A stretch of DNA of 64,000 nucleotides from Lysinibacter cavernae (GTDB lineage: Bacteria; Actinomycetota; Actinomycetes; Actinomycetales; Microbacteriaceae): the NCBI RefSeq assembly GCF_011758565.1, contig NZ_JAAMOX010000002.1, positions 744,001-808,000 on the forward strand, read 5' to 3'. Of this stretch, positions 50,002 to 57,766 are shown one piece after another; within the stretch, counting starts at the first letter, position 1; each line of letters opens with the position of its first letter. The position numbers were made by a program, and so were the translations under genes. The notes beneath the pieces were generated by a model. That model did not search any database, had not been told where the DNA came from, and was given only the letters and a program-made list of their open reading frames with translations.

Positions 50002-50886
50002 ATGGGAGATGTACAAGCGGACATCCGCGAATTTCTGAAATCTCGGCGAGCCAGGCTCACCCCTGAGCAGGCGGGCTTGCCCATCTATGGCGGCAACCGT
50101 CGGGTGGCTGGCCTCCGTCGCGAAGAGGTCGCGATGCTCACCGGGGTATCGGTTGACTACTACATCAGGCTAGAACGCGGCAATCTTGCAGGGGCTTCCG
50201 AGAGCGTGCTCGACGCACTTGCCCGCACCCTGCAACTTGATGAGGCCGAGCGGGAGTACCTGTTTGACCTTGCGCGCGCGGCTGGCCCGACGCGGCGGCC
50301 GAAAAAGCAACCGGCCTCGCTAGTACGTCCGGCCATCCAGCAGGTTCTGGATGCCATGGCCGACGCCCCCGCCTGGGTTCGCAACGGGCGCCACGACATC
50401 CTTGCCGCCAACCGGATGGGCAGGGCCCTCTACGCCCCCATGTTCGAGGGTTCCGCTCACGCGGTGAATACCGCAAGGTTCACCTACCTCGATCCAAGGG
50501 CGCATACGTTCTGGCGCGATTACGACGCCGTCGCCAATAACGCGGCTTCGATGTTGCGGCTTGAGGCCGGGCGCAACCCGCACGATCCCGAACTGATCCG
50601 ACTCGTTGGTGAGCTCTCGACGCAGAGCGAGGTGTTCCGCGAACGCTGGGCCTCCCGCGATGTTGTGCTGCATCGGAGTGGAATCAAGCGGCTGCACCAT
50701 CCCATAGTTGGGGATCTTGACCTCAACTACGAGTCGATGGAACTCCCGAGCGAGCCCGGACTCGTCATGAATGTTTACACCGCTCCCGTTGGCTCTGCTT
50801 CGGCGGATGCCCTCAGGATGTTGGCATCGTGGGCGGCGACGCGCGAGGAGGAAGCCCCGATCATCGGGGTGAGCGCAGAGCGTTAG
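50002..50886 (+). CDS. XRE-family regulator with MmyB-like ligand domain
   Basis: A 294-residue regulator. The HTH_3 domain (IREFLKSRRARLTPEQAGLP, then RREEVAMLTGVSVDYYIRLERGN and LDALARTLQLD) is followed by a PAS-like MmyB domain (about 105-285: APAWVRNGRHDILAANRMGRALYAP, then HDPELIRLVGELSTQSEVFRERWASRDV). Such proteins in actinobacteria bind small ligands or fatty acid-like compounds and repress neighbouring oxidoreductases. TATCCT ends six bases before the ATG, indicating a leaderless mRNA. It lies upstream of and in the same direction as an aldo/keto reductase gene (86 bp apart), the probable target. Confidence 0.88.
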   Translation: MGDVQADIREFLKSRRARLTPEQAGLPIYGGNRRVAGLRREEVAMLTGVSVDYYIRLERGNLAGASESVLDALARTLQLDEAEREYLFDLARAAGPTRRPKKQPASLVRPAIQQVLDAMADAPAWVRNGRHDILAANRMGRALYAPMFEGSAHAVNTARFTYLDPRAHTFWRDYDAVANNAASMLRLEAGRNPHDPELIRLVGELSTQSEVFRERWASRDVVLHRSGIKRLHHPIVGDLDLNYESMELPSEPGLVMNVYTAPVGSASADALRMLASWAATREEEAPIIGVSAER

Positions 50887-50972
50887 CTCGCACAGTTGGG
50901 AGAAGGGTGCTTGCCGAACCAGGGTATGCCAGGCCCTCCCAGCACCGCGGGGGCGGGCGTAGTGTCAGGTCC

Positions 50973-51857
50973 ATGACTGTTACCAATCTCACCCTGAACA
51001 ACGGAATCACAATGCCATCTCTTGGCTTCGGCGTGTTCCAGTCTCCACCTGAAGAGACGACCGCAGCGGTCGCCGAGGCGCTGCGCGTTGGCTATCGCCA
51101 CATCGATACCGCCGCTGCTTACGGCAACGAGCGAGAGGTTGGCCAGGCGATTGCTGCCTCTGGCCTCCCGAGGGACGAAGTCTTTGTTGAGACCAAAGTG
51201 TGGATTAGCGACTACGGCTACGACAAGACCCTCCACGCGTTCGAAAAATCGGCCGCAAAGCTTGGTATCGAGCAGATTGATTTGCTTATTCTGCACCAGG
51301 CGTTGCCCTCCGAATTTGCGCAAACGTTGGATGCCTACCGCGCGCTTGAACGGCTCGCAGCTGACGGCAAGGTGCGGGCGATCGGTGTGAGCAATTTCAT
51401 GCCAGAGCACCTCACGCAGCTGTTGGATGTTGCGACCATCGCGCCAGCGGTGAACCAGATCGAGATGCATCCGTACTTCCAGCAGCGCCAGCTCGTGGCG
51501 ATGAATGCTGAGCACGGCATCCTGACCCAGGCGTGGTCGCCTATCGGAGGCATCACGTTTTACCGCGAGGGCCCGGGCGGCAGCGTGCTTGACGACCCCA
51601 CAATCGCCGCAATCGCTGAGGCTCACGGCAAGTCTGCGGCGCAGGTCATGCTGCGCTGGCACCTGCAGCAGGGGCGATCAGCTATTCCAAAGTCGGTCAA
51701 GCCGCATCGAATCGCCGAGAACTTCGATGTCTTTGACTTTGAACTGACCGACGCCGAGCTCGCGCAGATTGATTCGCTCGACACGGGCATCCGGCGCGGT
51801 CCTGAGCCAGAGCAGATCACGCTTGAGACCTTTTGGCGAGACATCCCCGAGGCCTAA
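50973..51857 (+). CDS. Aldo/keto reductase (2,5-diketo-D-gluconate reductase-like)
   Basis: A 294-residue NADPH-dependent AKR barrel. The catalytic tetrad is seen as Asp and Tyr in RHIDTAAAYGNE, Lys in VETKVWI and His in LLILHQAL; cofactor contacts are in GVSNF and AIPKSVKPHRI. The ATG at 50973 is used: the longer frame back to 50829 runs into the upstream regulator gene. TAGTGT ends seven bases before the ATG, so the mRNA may be leaderless. It probably reduces aldehydes or ketones; substrate unknown. It neighbours the XRE regulator and a second AKR gene. Confidence 0.9.
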   Translation: MTVTNLTLNNGITMPSLGFGVFQSPPEETTAAVAEALRVGYRHIDTAAAYGNEREVGQAIAASGLPRDEVFVETKVWISDYGYDKTLHAFEKSAAKLGIEQIDLLILHQALPSEFAQTLDAYRALERLAADGKVRAIGVSNFMPEHLTQLLDVATIAPAVNQIEMHPYFQQRQLVAMNAEHGILTQAWSPIGGITFYREGPGGSVLDDPTIAAIAEAHGKSAAQVMLRWHLQQGRSAIPKSVKPHRIAENFDVFDFELTDAELAQIDSLDTGIRRGPEPEQITLETFWRDIPEA

Positions 51858-51932
51858 TCCGAAGCCAGCGAGGGCAGCGGGTGCGTGCTCGCCCTTGTTC
51901 CACGCACCGAACGAACGTACAGGAGAAAACTA

Positions 51933-52949
51933 ATGGAATATCGACCACTCGGACGCACCGGCGTTCTTGTCAGCCCACTGTGTTTGGGCACGATGATGTT
52001 TGGCCCGTGGGGCAACAACGACCAGGCCGACGCAACACGCATCATCCATCACGCCCTCGACGCTGGCATTAATTTTGTCGATACCGCGGATGTGTACTCC
52101 GGCGGTGTCTCCGAAGAGATTGTCGGAAGGGCCCTTGCCGGCCGACGGGACGATGTGGTGCTCGCAACCAAGTTCTTCATGCCGATGGATGCTCGCCCGA
52201 ATCATTCTGGCGGCTCTCGAAGGTGGATCATGCGGGCGGTCGAAGACTCGCTCCGCAGGCTCGGCACCGACTACATCGACCTGTATCAGGTGCACCGTCC
52301 AAGCCCGACGACGGATGTTGAAGAAACTCTCGGGGCGCTGACCGATCTCGTGCGGCAGGGAAAGGTCCGCTCCATTGGCTCATCCTCGTACTCTGGGAGC
52401 CAAATCGTTGAGGCGCAGTGGGTCGCTCGCGAACGCAACCTGTCGCGGTTTGCGACTGAGCAGCCGCCGTACTCAATTCTTGTTCGGGGTATTGAGCAGG
52501 ATGTGCTGCCAGCGATTCAGCGGCACGGCATGGGCTCGCTGAGCTACAGCCCCCTCGCTGGCGGCTGGCTGTCTGGCAAGTGGCGAAAGGATGCCGCGCC
52601 GGTGCCGACCTCGCAGGCTCGGCCAACAGCTCGCTTCGACATGACGACTGCAGCCAATCAGCGAAAACTTGACGTTGTTGACGAGCTTGGCCGCCTCGCG
52701 GATGACGCGGGAATCCCCTTGATCGAGCTGGCTATTGCCTTTGTGATCCGCCACCCGGGCATCACATCCGCAATTATTGGTCCACGCACGATGGAGCAAC
52801 TGCAATCGCAGTTGCCTGCCGCCAGCCTCACGCTCAGCGATGAGATTCTGGACCGTATTGATGGACTGGTTCCGCCGGGAACAACGATCAACCCCGACGA
52901 CAATAGCTATGGCGCGGCCGAGCTGTTGCCGTCCTCGCGGCGGCGCTGA
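51933..52949 (+). CDS. Aldo/keto reductase (YajO/Tas-like)
   Basis: A 338-residue AKR: MEYRPLGRTGVLVSPLCLGTM, Asp and Tyr in NFVDTADVYSGG, Lys in VLATKFF, His in LYQVHRPSP and the C-terminal cofactor segment AIIGPRTMEQLQSQ. It resembles the larger AKR group (AKR11/AKR12-like) that includes voltage-channel beta-like and general stress reductases. The start is ATG 51933 with AGGAGA at 51921. It lies 75 bp after the other AKR gene in the same direction, so the two may share a transcript; sequences differ enough to suggest different substrates. Confidence 0.9.
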   Translation: MEYRPLGRTGVLVSPLCLGTMMFGPWGNNDQADATRIIHHALDAGINFVDTADVYSGGVSEEIVGRALAGRRDDVVLATKFFMPMDARPNHSGGSRRWIMRAVEDSLRRLGTDYIDLYQVHRPSPTTDVEETLGALTDLVRQGKVRSIGSSSYSGSQIVEAQWVARERNLSRFATEQPPYSILVRGIEQDVLPAIQRHGMGSLSYSPLAGGWLSGKWRKDAAPVPTSQARPTARFDMTTAANQRKLDVVDELGRLADDAGIPLIELAIAFVIRHPGITSAIIGPRTMEQLQSQLPAASLTLSDEILDRIDGLVPPGTTINPDDNSYGAAELLPSSRRR

Positions 52950-52961
52950 GCAAGCGTGACG

Positions 52962-53972
52962 CTAACCGCTGGTGTCGCGCAGGCTGTGCCTGTCAGGGGT
53001 GCCGAGTCGCGGCACCCAGCACCGAACTCGCGTCTGGTAGTCGAGATAGGCGGCACCAAACCGTGCGGTGAGGTCGGCCTCCTCGACCGGGCGGATGAGC
53101 CAGTTCCAGACCAGCGATCCGCACAGTGCGTATGCGATCACGAGCCACGAATTTGCGATCATGCCAACCGCGACTCCCTGCGCGATGCCGGCAACGGCCA
53201 TTGGGTTGCGCACCCAGCGGTAGGGCCCGGCGATCACCAGTTCCGACGTCTGCGCGGCCGGAAGCGGGGTGCCTTTGCCGTGACTGACCATGCTCACCGC
53301 CGACCAGATGCCGAGGGCGCTTGCGGCAATGAGGAGCGCAATGCCGGAGGCATTTGTAGCTGGAGTGAGGTCAATGTGCAGCCCCCAGCGCCATTCGACG
53401 GCAACAAGGATGAGCGGAACCACAGCGAGGGAAAGCCCCCAGAAGACAGTGATTTGCAGGGCAGTGGTCGCCAGATGCGACCGGGTGGATGCCTGGCGAG
53501 CCACACGAAACTTGAACGGACCGTTTGCGATGAGCTCAACAGGGAATCGGCCAGCGTACATGAGCAGGGTCGCCGCAACCGTGCCAACCGAGCTCGCGAT
53601 CATGAGCAGGGCTCCCCATCCGGCCTCTCCCGTGATGGTCGCAACGAGCATCATTGCCGCGGTGACGAGCAGCGTCCACGGGGTCACGACCCAGAGGGCC
53701 CAGCGGATGCCGAGGCTCGCGAGCGCCGAAGCCCCAACAAACAGCGGCAGGTCGAGGGCAGCGACCAGTGCCGGGTTGAGCGAGCCGAGCGTGACGTCTT
53801 GCACTAATGGCGAAAGCGGCACGAGTATCCACCAGAGGATGCCGGCGAGGGCCTGCAACGCAAAATACAGGCGTCCTGCTCCTCGGCCAAGGCGGACGAC
53901 GGGGTTGCAGGGAGCCGGCCGAGTGTCCGCCGCTCCCCCGCTCATCCCGCCGTTTGCTTCGACCGTTTGCAT
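52962..53972 (-). CDS. Isoprenylcysteine carboxyl methyltransferase-like membrane protein
   Basis: A 336-residue protein with about seven or eight transmembrane helices. The C-terminal region has the ICMT/PEMT motif: GPYRWVRNPMAVAG (cofactor-binding, RHPxY-like), then RPVEEADLTARFGAAYLDYQTRVRCWVPR (the ExE-to-Y..Y-V-R-W pattern with the paired Glu). This indicates S-adenosylmethionine-dependent methylation of a lipid or thiol-like substrate in the membrane. The long, hydrophobic N-terminal half is not typical of the minimal ICMT proteins. It is convergent with the second AKR gene, and its own start is divergent to a small membrane protein gene. Confidence 0.78.
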   Translation of the reverse strand: MQTVEANGGMSGGAADTRPAPCNPVVRLGRGAGRLYFALQALAGILWWILVPLSPLVQDVTLGSLNPALVAALDLPLFVGASALASLGIRWALWVVTPWTLLVTAAMMLVATITGEAGWGALLMIASSVGTVAATLLMYAGRFPVELIANGPFKFRVARQASTRSHLATTALQITVFWGLSLAVVPLILVAVEWRWGLHIDLTPATNASGIALLIAASALGIWSAVSMVSHGKGTPLPAAQTSELVIAGPYRWVRNPMAVAGIAQGVAVGMIANSWLVIAYALCGSLVWNWLIRPVEEADLTARFGAAYLDYQTRVRCWVPRLGTPDRHSLRDTSG

Positions 53973-54066
53973 GGCCTCAGTCTACGGTTTGGCGGTATGG
54001 CGTGTCGGGACCGTCGTTCAGGGAACGCGAATGTTTGGGCGCTGTTGATTCGAGTACGATTATGGG

Positions 54067-54504
54067 ATGTCAGATTCCAGCCGTGCGCAGATCCCGAGCC
54101 GTCGGAACGTGCGCTGGGCCGCGATTCTGCAGCTGATTCAGGGTGGGCTCATGGAGGGGTTGCCGTTTCTTGGCCTTCTCGCGCTGCTCCTGTTTGGTGT
54201 TGACGCGTCGATACCGGCCAAGGGCTTCTCGTTTATCGTTCCATTTTTTAATGAGCACCTGTACCTTATGATGGCGATGAGCGGCGTGTTTGGGGCCCTC
54301 CGCGTCATTGGGGCCATTGGGCTGCTGCGGAACCGGATGTGGGGCTTCGCTCTTTCGCTGATCAACTGCGTCGTGACGCTTGTGCTCATGATGTTTATGC
54401 TGCCGGCGGGTATCTTTGATGGCCTGCTCTCGGGCGGTGCGCTGTTGCTGCTGCTCACCGCATGGTTTGGTCGGCGCGAGATTGGTCCGGCGGGCTTACG
54501 CTAA
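54067..54504 (+). CDS. Small four-helix membrane protein, unknown
   Basis: A 145-residue protein with a basic N-terminus (RAQIPSRRNVRW) and four transmembrane helices (about 17-42, 60-85, 92-118, 120-137). It has no known motif. TACGAT ends six bases before the ATG, suggesting leaderless translation. It overlaps the 3' end of the convergent DUF2867-like gene by 50 bp. It is divergent from the methyltransferase-like gene with 94 bp between starts, so the two may be co-regulated. Confidence 0.65.
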   Translation: MSDSSRAQIPSRRNVRWAAILQLIQGGLMEGLPFLGLLALLLFGVDASIPAKGFSFIVPFFNEHLYLMMAMSGVFGALRVIGAIGLLRNRMWGFALSLINCVVTLVLMMFMLPAGIFDGLLSGGALLLLLTAWFGRREIGPAGLR

Positions 54505-54982
54505 GCGTCTTTGTTTGTTGTGAGACCCGTACCTCCGAGCTGCGTGACGCCTTGAGCATCATCGAGCGAACGACTACCGGATGGGCGAGACGGACCGGCG
54601 CAAAATAGAGCTTGCCTCGCCACCCGTTGAGGGTCACGGCGGTTGTGACGCGCAGGAGGCGTTGTTGCGCATCCACGCCAACTGCGCAGTGGAACGTGAG
54701 GTGCTTGTCCGGCGCAACAATCAGGGCCTCCTCTCCCTCGACTCTGGTGACATCAAATACTGAGGTGGCCGCGCGAGGAATGCCGATGAGTGGGACGAGG
54801 AATTGACGGATGGCGAGCGCCGCGCCTACCCAGACGGGTATTCCCGCGGTGCCAAAGATAGCCTCTGCCCACACTCGTGGGTCAGTTGACGTCCCCGAGG
54901 GCAGGGGGATCGCGAGTAGATCGGTGAAGTCGGGCGCTGGCATGCTGTCGAAGACGAGTGATGTGAAGGTTGGGGTGATCAT
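54455..54982 (-). CDS. DUF2867-like protein
   Basis: The 175-residue protein shows the pattern WAEAIFGTAGIPVWVGAALA, VEGEEALIVAPDKHLTFHCAV, LRVTTAVTLNGWRGKLYFAPVRLAHPVVVRSMMLKA. This resembles the short DUF2867/SRPBCC-like proteins found beside TetR genes in actinobacteria. It has no membrane helix. GGAGAG precedes the ATG. It is divergent from a TetR gene with a perfect dyad at 54999-55021, so it is almost certainly its target. The C-terminal 20 residues are polar and probably disordered, and the gene overlaps a convergent gene by 50 bp. Confidence 0.72.
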   Translation of the reverse strand: MITPTFTSLVFDSMPAPDFTDLLAIPLPSGTSTDPRVWAEAIFGTAGIPVWVGAALAIRQFLVPLIGIPRAATSVFDVTRVEGEEALIVAPDKHLTFHCAVGVDAQQRLLRVTTAVTLNGWRGKLYFAPVRLAHPVVVRSMMLKASRSSEVRVSQQTKTLSVSPPDQSRADQTMR

Positions 54983-54998
54983 GACTCTCCGTACGGGT

Positions 54999-55021
54999 GC
55001 GTATGTTTCTTAAACATACGC
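54999..55021. promoter_or_regulatory. TetR operator between DUF2867-like and TetR genes
   Basis: GCGTATGTTT-CTT-AAACATACGC is a perfect inverted repeat with ten-base arms. It lies over the expected promoters of both divergent genes. A TATCGT -10-like box (55022-55027) directly follows it for the TetR gene. Confidence 0.8.
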
Positions 55022-55033
55022 TATCGTATGGTG

Positions 55034-55606
55034 ATGCGAATAGAGAGCGAATCTGCCAAGAACCAGTGGGTTACTGCCGCGTTTGAGTGCATGCTCGATG
55101 GCGGCCTTCGGAACATCCGCATTGAAGCCCTCGCTCGCGCGCTTGGTGTCACGAAGGGCTCGTTCTATCATCACTTTGCCAACAGGGCGGAGCTTGTTCG
55201 CGCTGCGGTTGAGCGGTGGGAGCTTGAAGGAACCGATGCCATTATTGCCCTGGCGAACCGTGAAGGCGCCCCGGCCGAGCGGCTTCACCGCTTGCTTGGG
55301 GTTATCGCGGGCTCAAGTGCGCAGCAGGGTAGAGGCGAGCTCATGCTGTTCCTTGAGGCCTCGGATGAAGGCGTGGGGGATGCCGTCGCCAGGGTCACGG
55401 GGCGACGGATCGCCTATGTTGCGCAACTGCTTGAAGAGCACGGGGTGCCAAGTGGCCTGGCGCAGCGCAGGGCGGTCATGGCGGTGGCTGAGTATCACGG
55501 CGCCCGCGTGATCGCGGCCGGAACCGACTCGCTGCCGGTGGACGAACGGGTGCTGGATGTTGGCGACGCCATCCGGTTCCTCGAGACCACGCTCTTGGCG
55601 CCATAA
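55034..55606 (+). CDS. TetR-family transcriptional regulator
   Basis: A regulator of about 190 residues. The HTH is WVTAAFECMLDGGLRNIRIEA then LARALGVTKGSFYHHFANRAELVRA. The C-terminal part is helical (RLHRLLGVIAGSSAQQGRGEL, LMLFLEASDEGVGDAV) with no obvious ligand signature. The ATG at 55034 is favoured as a leaderless start (TATCGT ends six bases before it); 55028 is the alternative. The operator dyad directly upstream implies autoregulation and control of the divergent DUF2867-like gene. Confidence 0.87.
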   Translation: MRIESESAKNQWVTAAFECMLDGGLRNIRIEALARALGVTKGSFYHHFANRAELVRAAVERWELEGTDAIIALANREGAPAERLHRLLGVIAGSSAQQGRGELMLFLEASDEGVGDAVARVTGRRIAYVAQLLEEHGVPSGLAQRRAVMAVAEYHGARVIAAGTDSLPVDERVLDVGDAIRFLETTLLAP

Positions 55607-55632
55607 GATTTGCCTGCGAATAGTCGCGCAGC

Positions 55633-55661
55633 TGGACAATCTCGCAAAAACTTGCTATCTT
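55633..55661 (+). promoter_or_regulatory. Extended -10 promoter of the NlpC/P60 gene
   Basis: TGGACA (55633-55638), a 17-bp spacer and TATCTT (55656-55661) preceded by TTGC make a strong housekeeping-sigma promoter. Transcription would start near 55668, leaving a leader of about 75 bases with the hairpin at 55675-55707. Confidence 0.65.
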
Positions 55662-55674
55662 CGTGAACGCTGCG

Positions 55675-55707
55675 GGTTTTTGCCCCCTAAGAAACGGGAC
55701 AAAAACC
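55675..55707 (+). promoter_or_regulatory. Structured 5' leader of the NlpC/P60 gene
   Basis: GGTTTTTG pairs perfectly with CAAAAACC, extended by CCC/GGG after one C-A mismatch, around the loop CTAAGAAAC. The stem starts within about 10 bases of the predicted transcription start. No known c-di-AMP (ydaO) riboswitch consensus is recognised. It may protect the mRNA 5' end or regulate wall hydrolase output. Confidence 0.55.
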
Positions 55708-55742
55708 TATTGTAGAAAGCCTAACCGAGGGAAGGGGTCCCG

Positions 55743-56399
55743 TTGGCTATTCAACGTTGGCGTGTCGCCGTTGCGCTCGGCGCTGCCTTCTCGACGGCTC
55801 TCCTCTTGCTTCCGGCAATCAGCATGCAGACCAACGTCAGCGACGAGGTTTACGTTCCAAGCTATGCCGCAAATACCGAGGTGAGTGCCGCGGATGCCAA
55901 GCGCCCGGCCGCCTTTGACCCAGAGTCGGTCTCTCCGAGCACCCTCGCCTCCATCGACGCCGAAGTGGCCGATCATGTCCTTGCCGACTTACAAGCACAA
56001 GAGGCCGCCGCGCTCAAATCCAATGCCGCGCTCCTGACTGGCCCTGTTGTTATGCCGGCCGACGTCGATCCAAAGAGCGTTGTTGGTCTTGCCTATTCAA
56101 AGATTGGTTCGGCCTACGTGTTTGGTGCCACCGGCGCTTCGACATTTGACTGCTCAGGGCTTACGCAGTGGGTCTACGGGCAGACGGGCGTCTCAATTCC
56201 GCACTACACCGAAGCCCAATACGCGTCGGGCCGAGTGGTTTCCGCCGCAGACGCGCGCCCAGGCGACGTCGTGTACAAACCGGGTCACGTTGGCATCTAC
56301 ATTGGTGGCAACGAGATGATTCACGCCGGAAACGAGGCGACCGGCGTCGAGAAATCGAGCATCTGGTTCACGCCAACCTTCTTGCGATTCGGCGAATAA
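55743..56399 (+). CDS. NlpC/P60 cell-wall endopeptidase
   Basis: A 218-residue secreted enzyme cutting peptidoglycan stem peptides. It has a signal peptide/membrane anchor at about residues 7-28, a linker of about 80 residues, and the NlpC/P60 core (about 110-218). The catalytic Cys137 is in STFDCSGLTQWVYGQ, His182 in GHVGIYIGG and third residue His194 in MIHAGNE. The TTG start at 55743 has GGAAGGGG just before it, and no better start fits. The promoter and hairpin leader are clear. As with actinobacterial Rip/P60 enzymes it probably works in cell division or wall turnover. No SH3 or LysM binding domain is present. Confidence 0.9.
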   Translation: MAIQRWRVAVALGAAFSTALLLLPAISMQTNVSDEVYVPSYAANTEVSAADAKRPAAFDPESVSPSTLASIDAEVADHVLADLQAQEAAALKSNAALLTGPVVMPADVDPKSVVGLAYSKIGSAYVFGATGASTFDCSGLTQWVYGQTGVSIPHYTEAQYASGRVVSAADARPGDVVYKPGHVGIYIGGNEMIHAGNEATGVEKSSIWFTPTFLRFGE

Positions 56400-56444
56400 T
56401 CACGCCAGAGCGTCACGCTACCGACTAGCCAGCGCGTGTTGTCT

Positions 56445-57140
56445 TCAGCCCTCGCAGTTTTCGACCCATACTGACGCAAGCGCAACCGACCCAAGATCTA
56501 CCGGTGCCTGATCTGGCGCGGCCTCGTTGGCGATACGAATGCTGCTGACGCCCGCATACGGCCGGTGCTCAACAATGGTGACCTGGATACCAGGCGTGAG
56601 TCCGAGGCCAGCAAAGTAGCGCAGCATCTCGGGGTTATCGTCTGAGATGCGGCTGACCAGCACTGGCTGCCCGATGGGGGCGCTCGACAACTGGTAGGCA
56701 TCCTGGCGGCGAGGGGTTCCGGATGCCGTTGGAATTGGGTCCCCGTGTGGGTCGCGTTCTGGGTGGCCAAGCGCCGCGTCGAGGCGGTCAATGAGCGTAT
56801 CGCTCATGGCGTGCTCGAGCACTTCGGCTTCGTCGTGCACCTCGTCCCAGGTGTAGCCCATCATGTTGACGAGGAAGGTCTCGATGAGTCGGTGGCGGCG
56901 GACCATAGAAACCGCGTAGCTGTGGCCAAGCTCGGTGAGGGTGATGCCGCCGTATGGCTTGTGGTCAACAAGGCCCTGCTCGGTGAGCTTCTTGAGGCCG
57001 TCAGAGACGGTAGAGGTGCGAACGCCAAGCGATTCGGCAACATAGGTGACGCTCACGCTGACATCGTCGCTCCACTCGGTTGCGGCCCAAATGACCTTTA
57101 AATAGTCTTGGGTCGCGTTGGTGAGAGAGGAAACAGCCAT
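56445..57140 (-). CDS. Metal-dependent DtxR/MntR-family regulator, manganese-type ligands
   Basis: A 231-residue regulator with winged HTH (VSVTYVAESLGVRTSTVSDGL, KKLTEQGLVDH), dimerisation and metal region (HRLIETFLVNMMGYTWDEVHDEAEVLEHAMSD) and a C-terminal FeoA/SH3-like domain. His83, Glu87, His102, Glu109 and His110 match metal residues. The position of the Cys102 ligand in DtxR/IdeR is Glu106 here and the DtxR Met10 position is Asp12, the pair typical of manganese-sensing MntR. TAAGAT ends six bases before the ATG, so it is likely leaderless. It is divergent from the thioesterase gene. No metal transporter gene is adjacent. Confidence 0.88.
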   Translation of the reverse strand: MAVSSLTNATQDYLKVIWAATEWSDDVSVSVTYVAESLGVRTSTVSDGLKKLTEQGLVDHKPYGGITLTELGHSYAVSMVRRHRLIETFLVNMMGYTWDEVHDEAEVLEHAMSDTLIDRLDAALGHPERDPHGDPIPTASGTPRRQDAYQLSSAPIGQPVLVSRISDDNPEMLRYFAGLGLTPGIQVTIVEHRPYAGVSSIRIANEAAPDQAPVDLGSVALASVWVENCEG

Positions 57141-57237
57141 TGGACAATCTTACGATGCACAAGCGACAAACGGGGCGACGCGCATCCTGAGCCCCTGTAG
57201 GCCGCGCAGAACGTACGGAATCGGTAGGGTGATGTGC

Positions 57238-57657
57238 ATGACAACAGCAAGCTACACGGTTCGCAAATGGGTGAAGCCTGAAGACCTGAACCAGCACGGC
57301 ACGCTCTTTGGCGGAAGCTTGCTGCGGTGGATTGACGAAGAGGCCGCGATCTGCGCCATTTTCCAGCTTGGTAACGACCGGCTGGTAACCAAGTTCATTT
57401 CCGAGATCAACTTCGTGAGCTCGGCCGTGCAGGGCGACCTCATCGAGATGAATTTTTCGGTCGTGAAGTTCGGTCGCACCTCAATTACGCTGTCATGCCA
57501 CGTGCGCAACGTCCTGACGCGCGACGAGGTGTTGACGATTAGCACGATCGTGTTTGTTGGCCTTGGGTCCGACGGGCTGCCGGTGGCTCATGGGCTCACC
57601 GACGCAACGCAGGGCAGCGAGCGGGTGCCATTCCGAGAGAGCCGACGGCTGGGTTAA
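57238..57657 (+). CDS. Acyl-CoA thioesterase (hotdog fold, YciA-like)
   Basis: A 139-residue hotdog thioesterase hydrolysing acyl-CoA esters. HGTLFGGSLLRWIDEEAAICA (about residues 20-40) carries the His-Gly and Asp catalytic region, followed by VTKFISEINFVSSAVQGDLIEM and the beta-sheet. This is the YciA/acyl-CoA hydrolase pattern. The start ATG 57238 with GGTAGGG at spacing eight is used; an ATG two codons earlier exists. It is divergent from the MntR-type regulator, though no functional link is obvious. The enzyme is cytoplasmic and probably tetrameric or hexameric, as in the family. Confidence 0.87.
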   Translation: MTTASYTVRKWVKPEDLNQHGTLFGGSLLRWIDEEAAICAIFQLGNDRLVTKFISEINFVSSAVQGDLIEMNFSVVKFGRTSITLSCHVRNVLTRDEVLTISTIVFVGLGSDGLPVAHGLTDATQGSERVPFRESRRLG

Positions 57658-57766
57658 CCGTTCGCGGGAGCTACCGCGTTGGTACTCAACGAGGGTAACT
57701 GCTGACAAGTTCGCAACGTCTGGCCCTTAGGGGGCCGAACCCTCGGTGGCCAAACAAGGACGTGGG

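Noticed and set aside
55621-55742. c-di-AMP (ydaO) riboswitch before the wall hydrolase
   Set aside because: The leader is short and lacks the conserved riboswitch segments; only a simple hairpin is visible.
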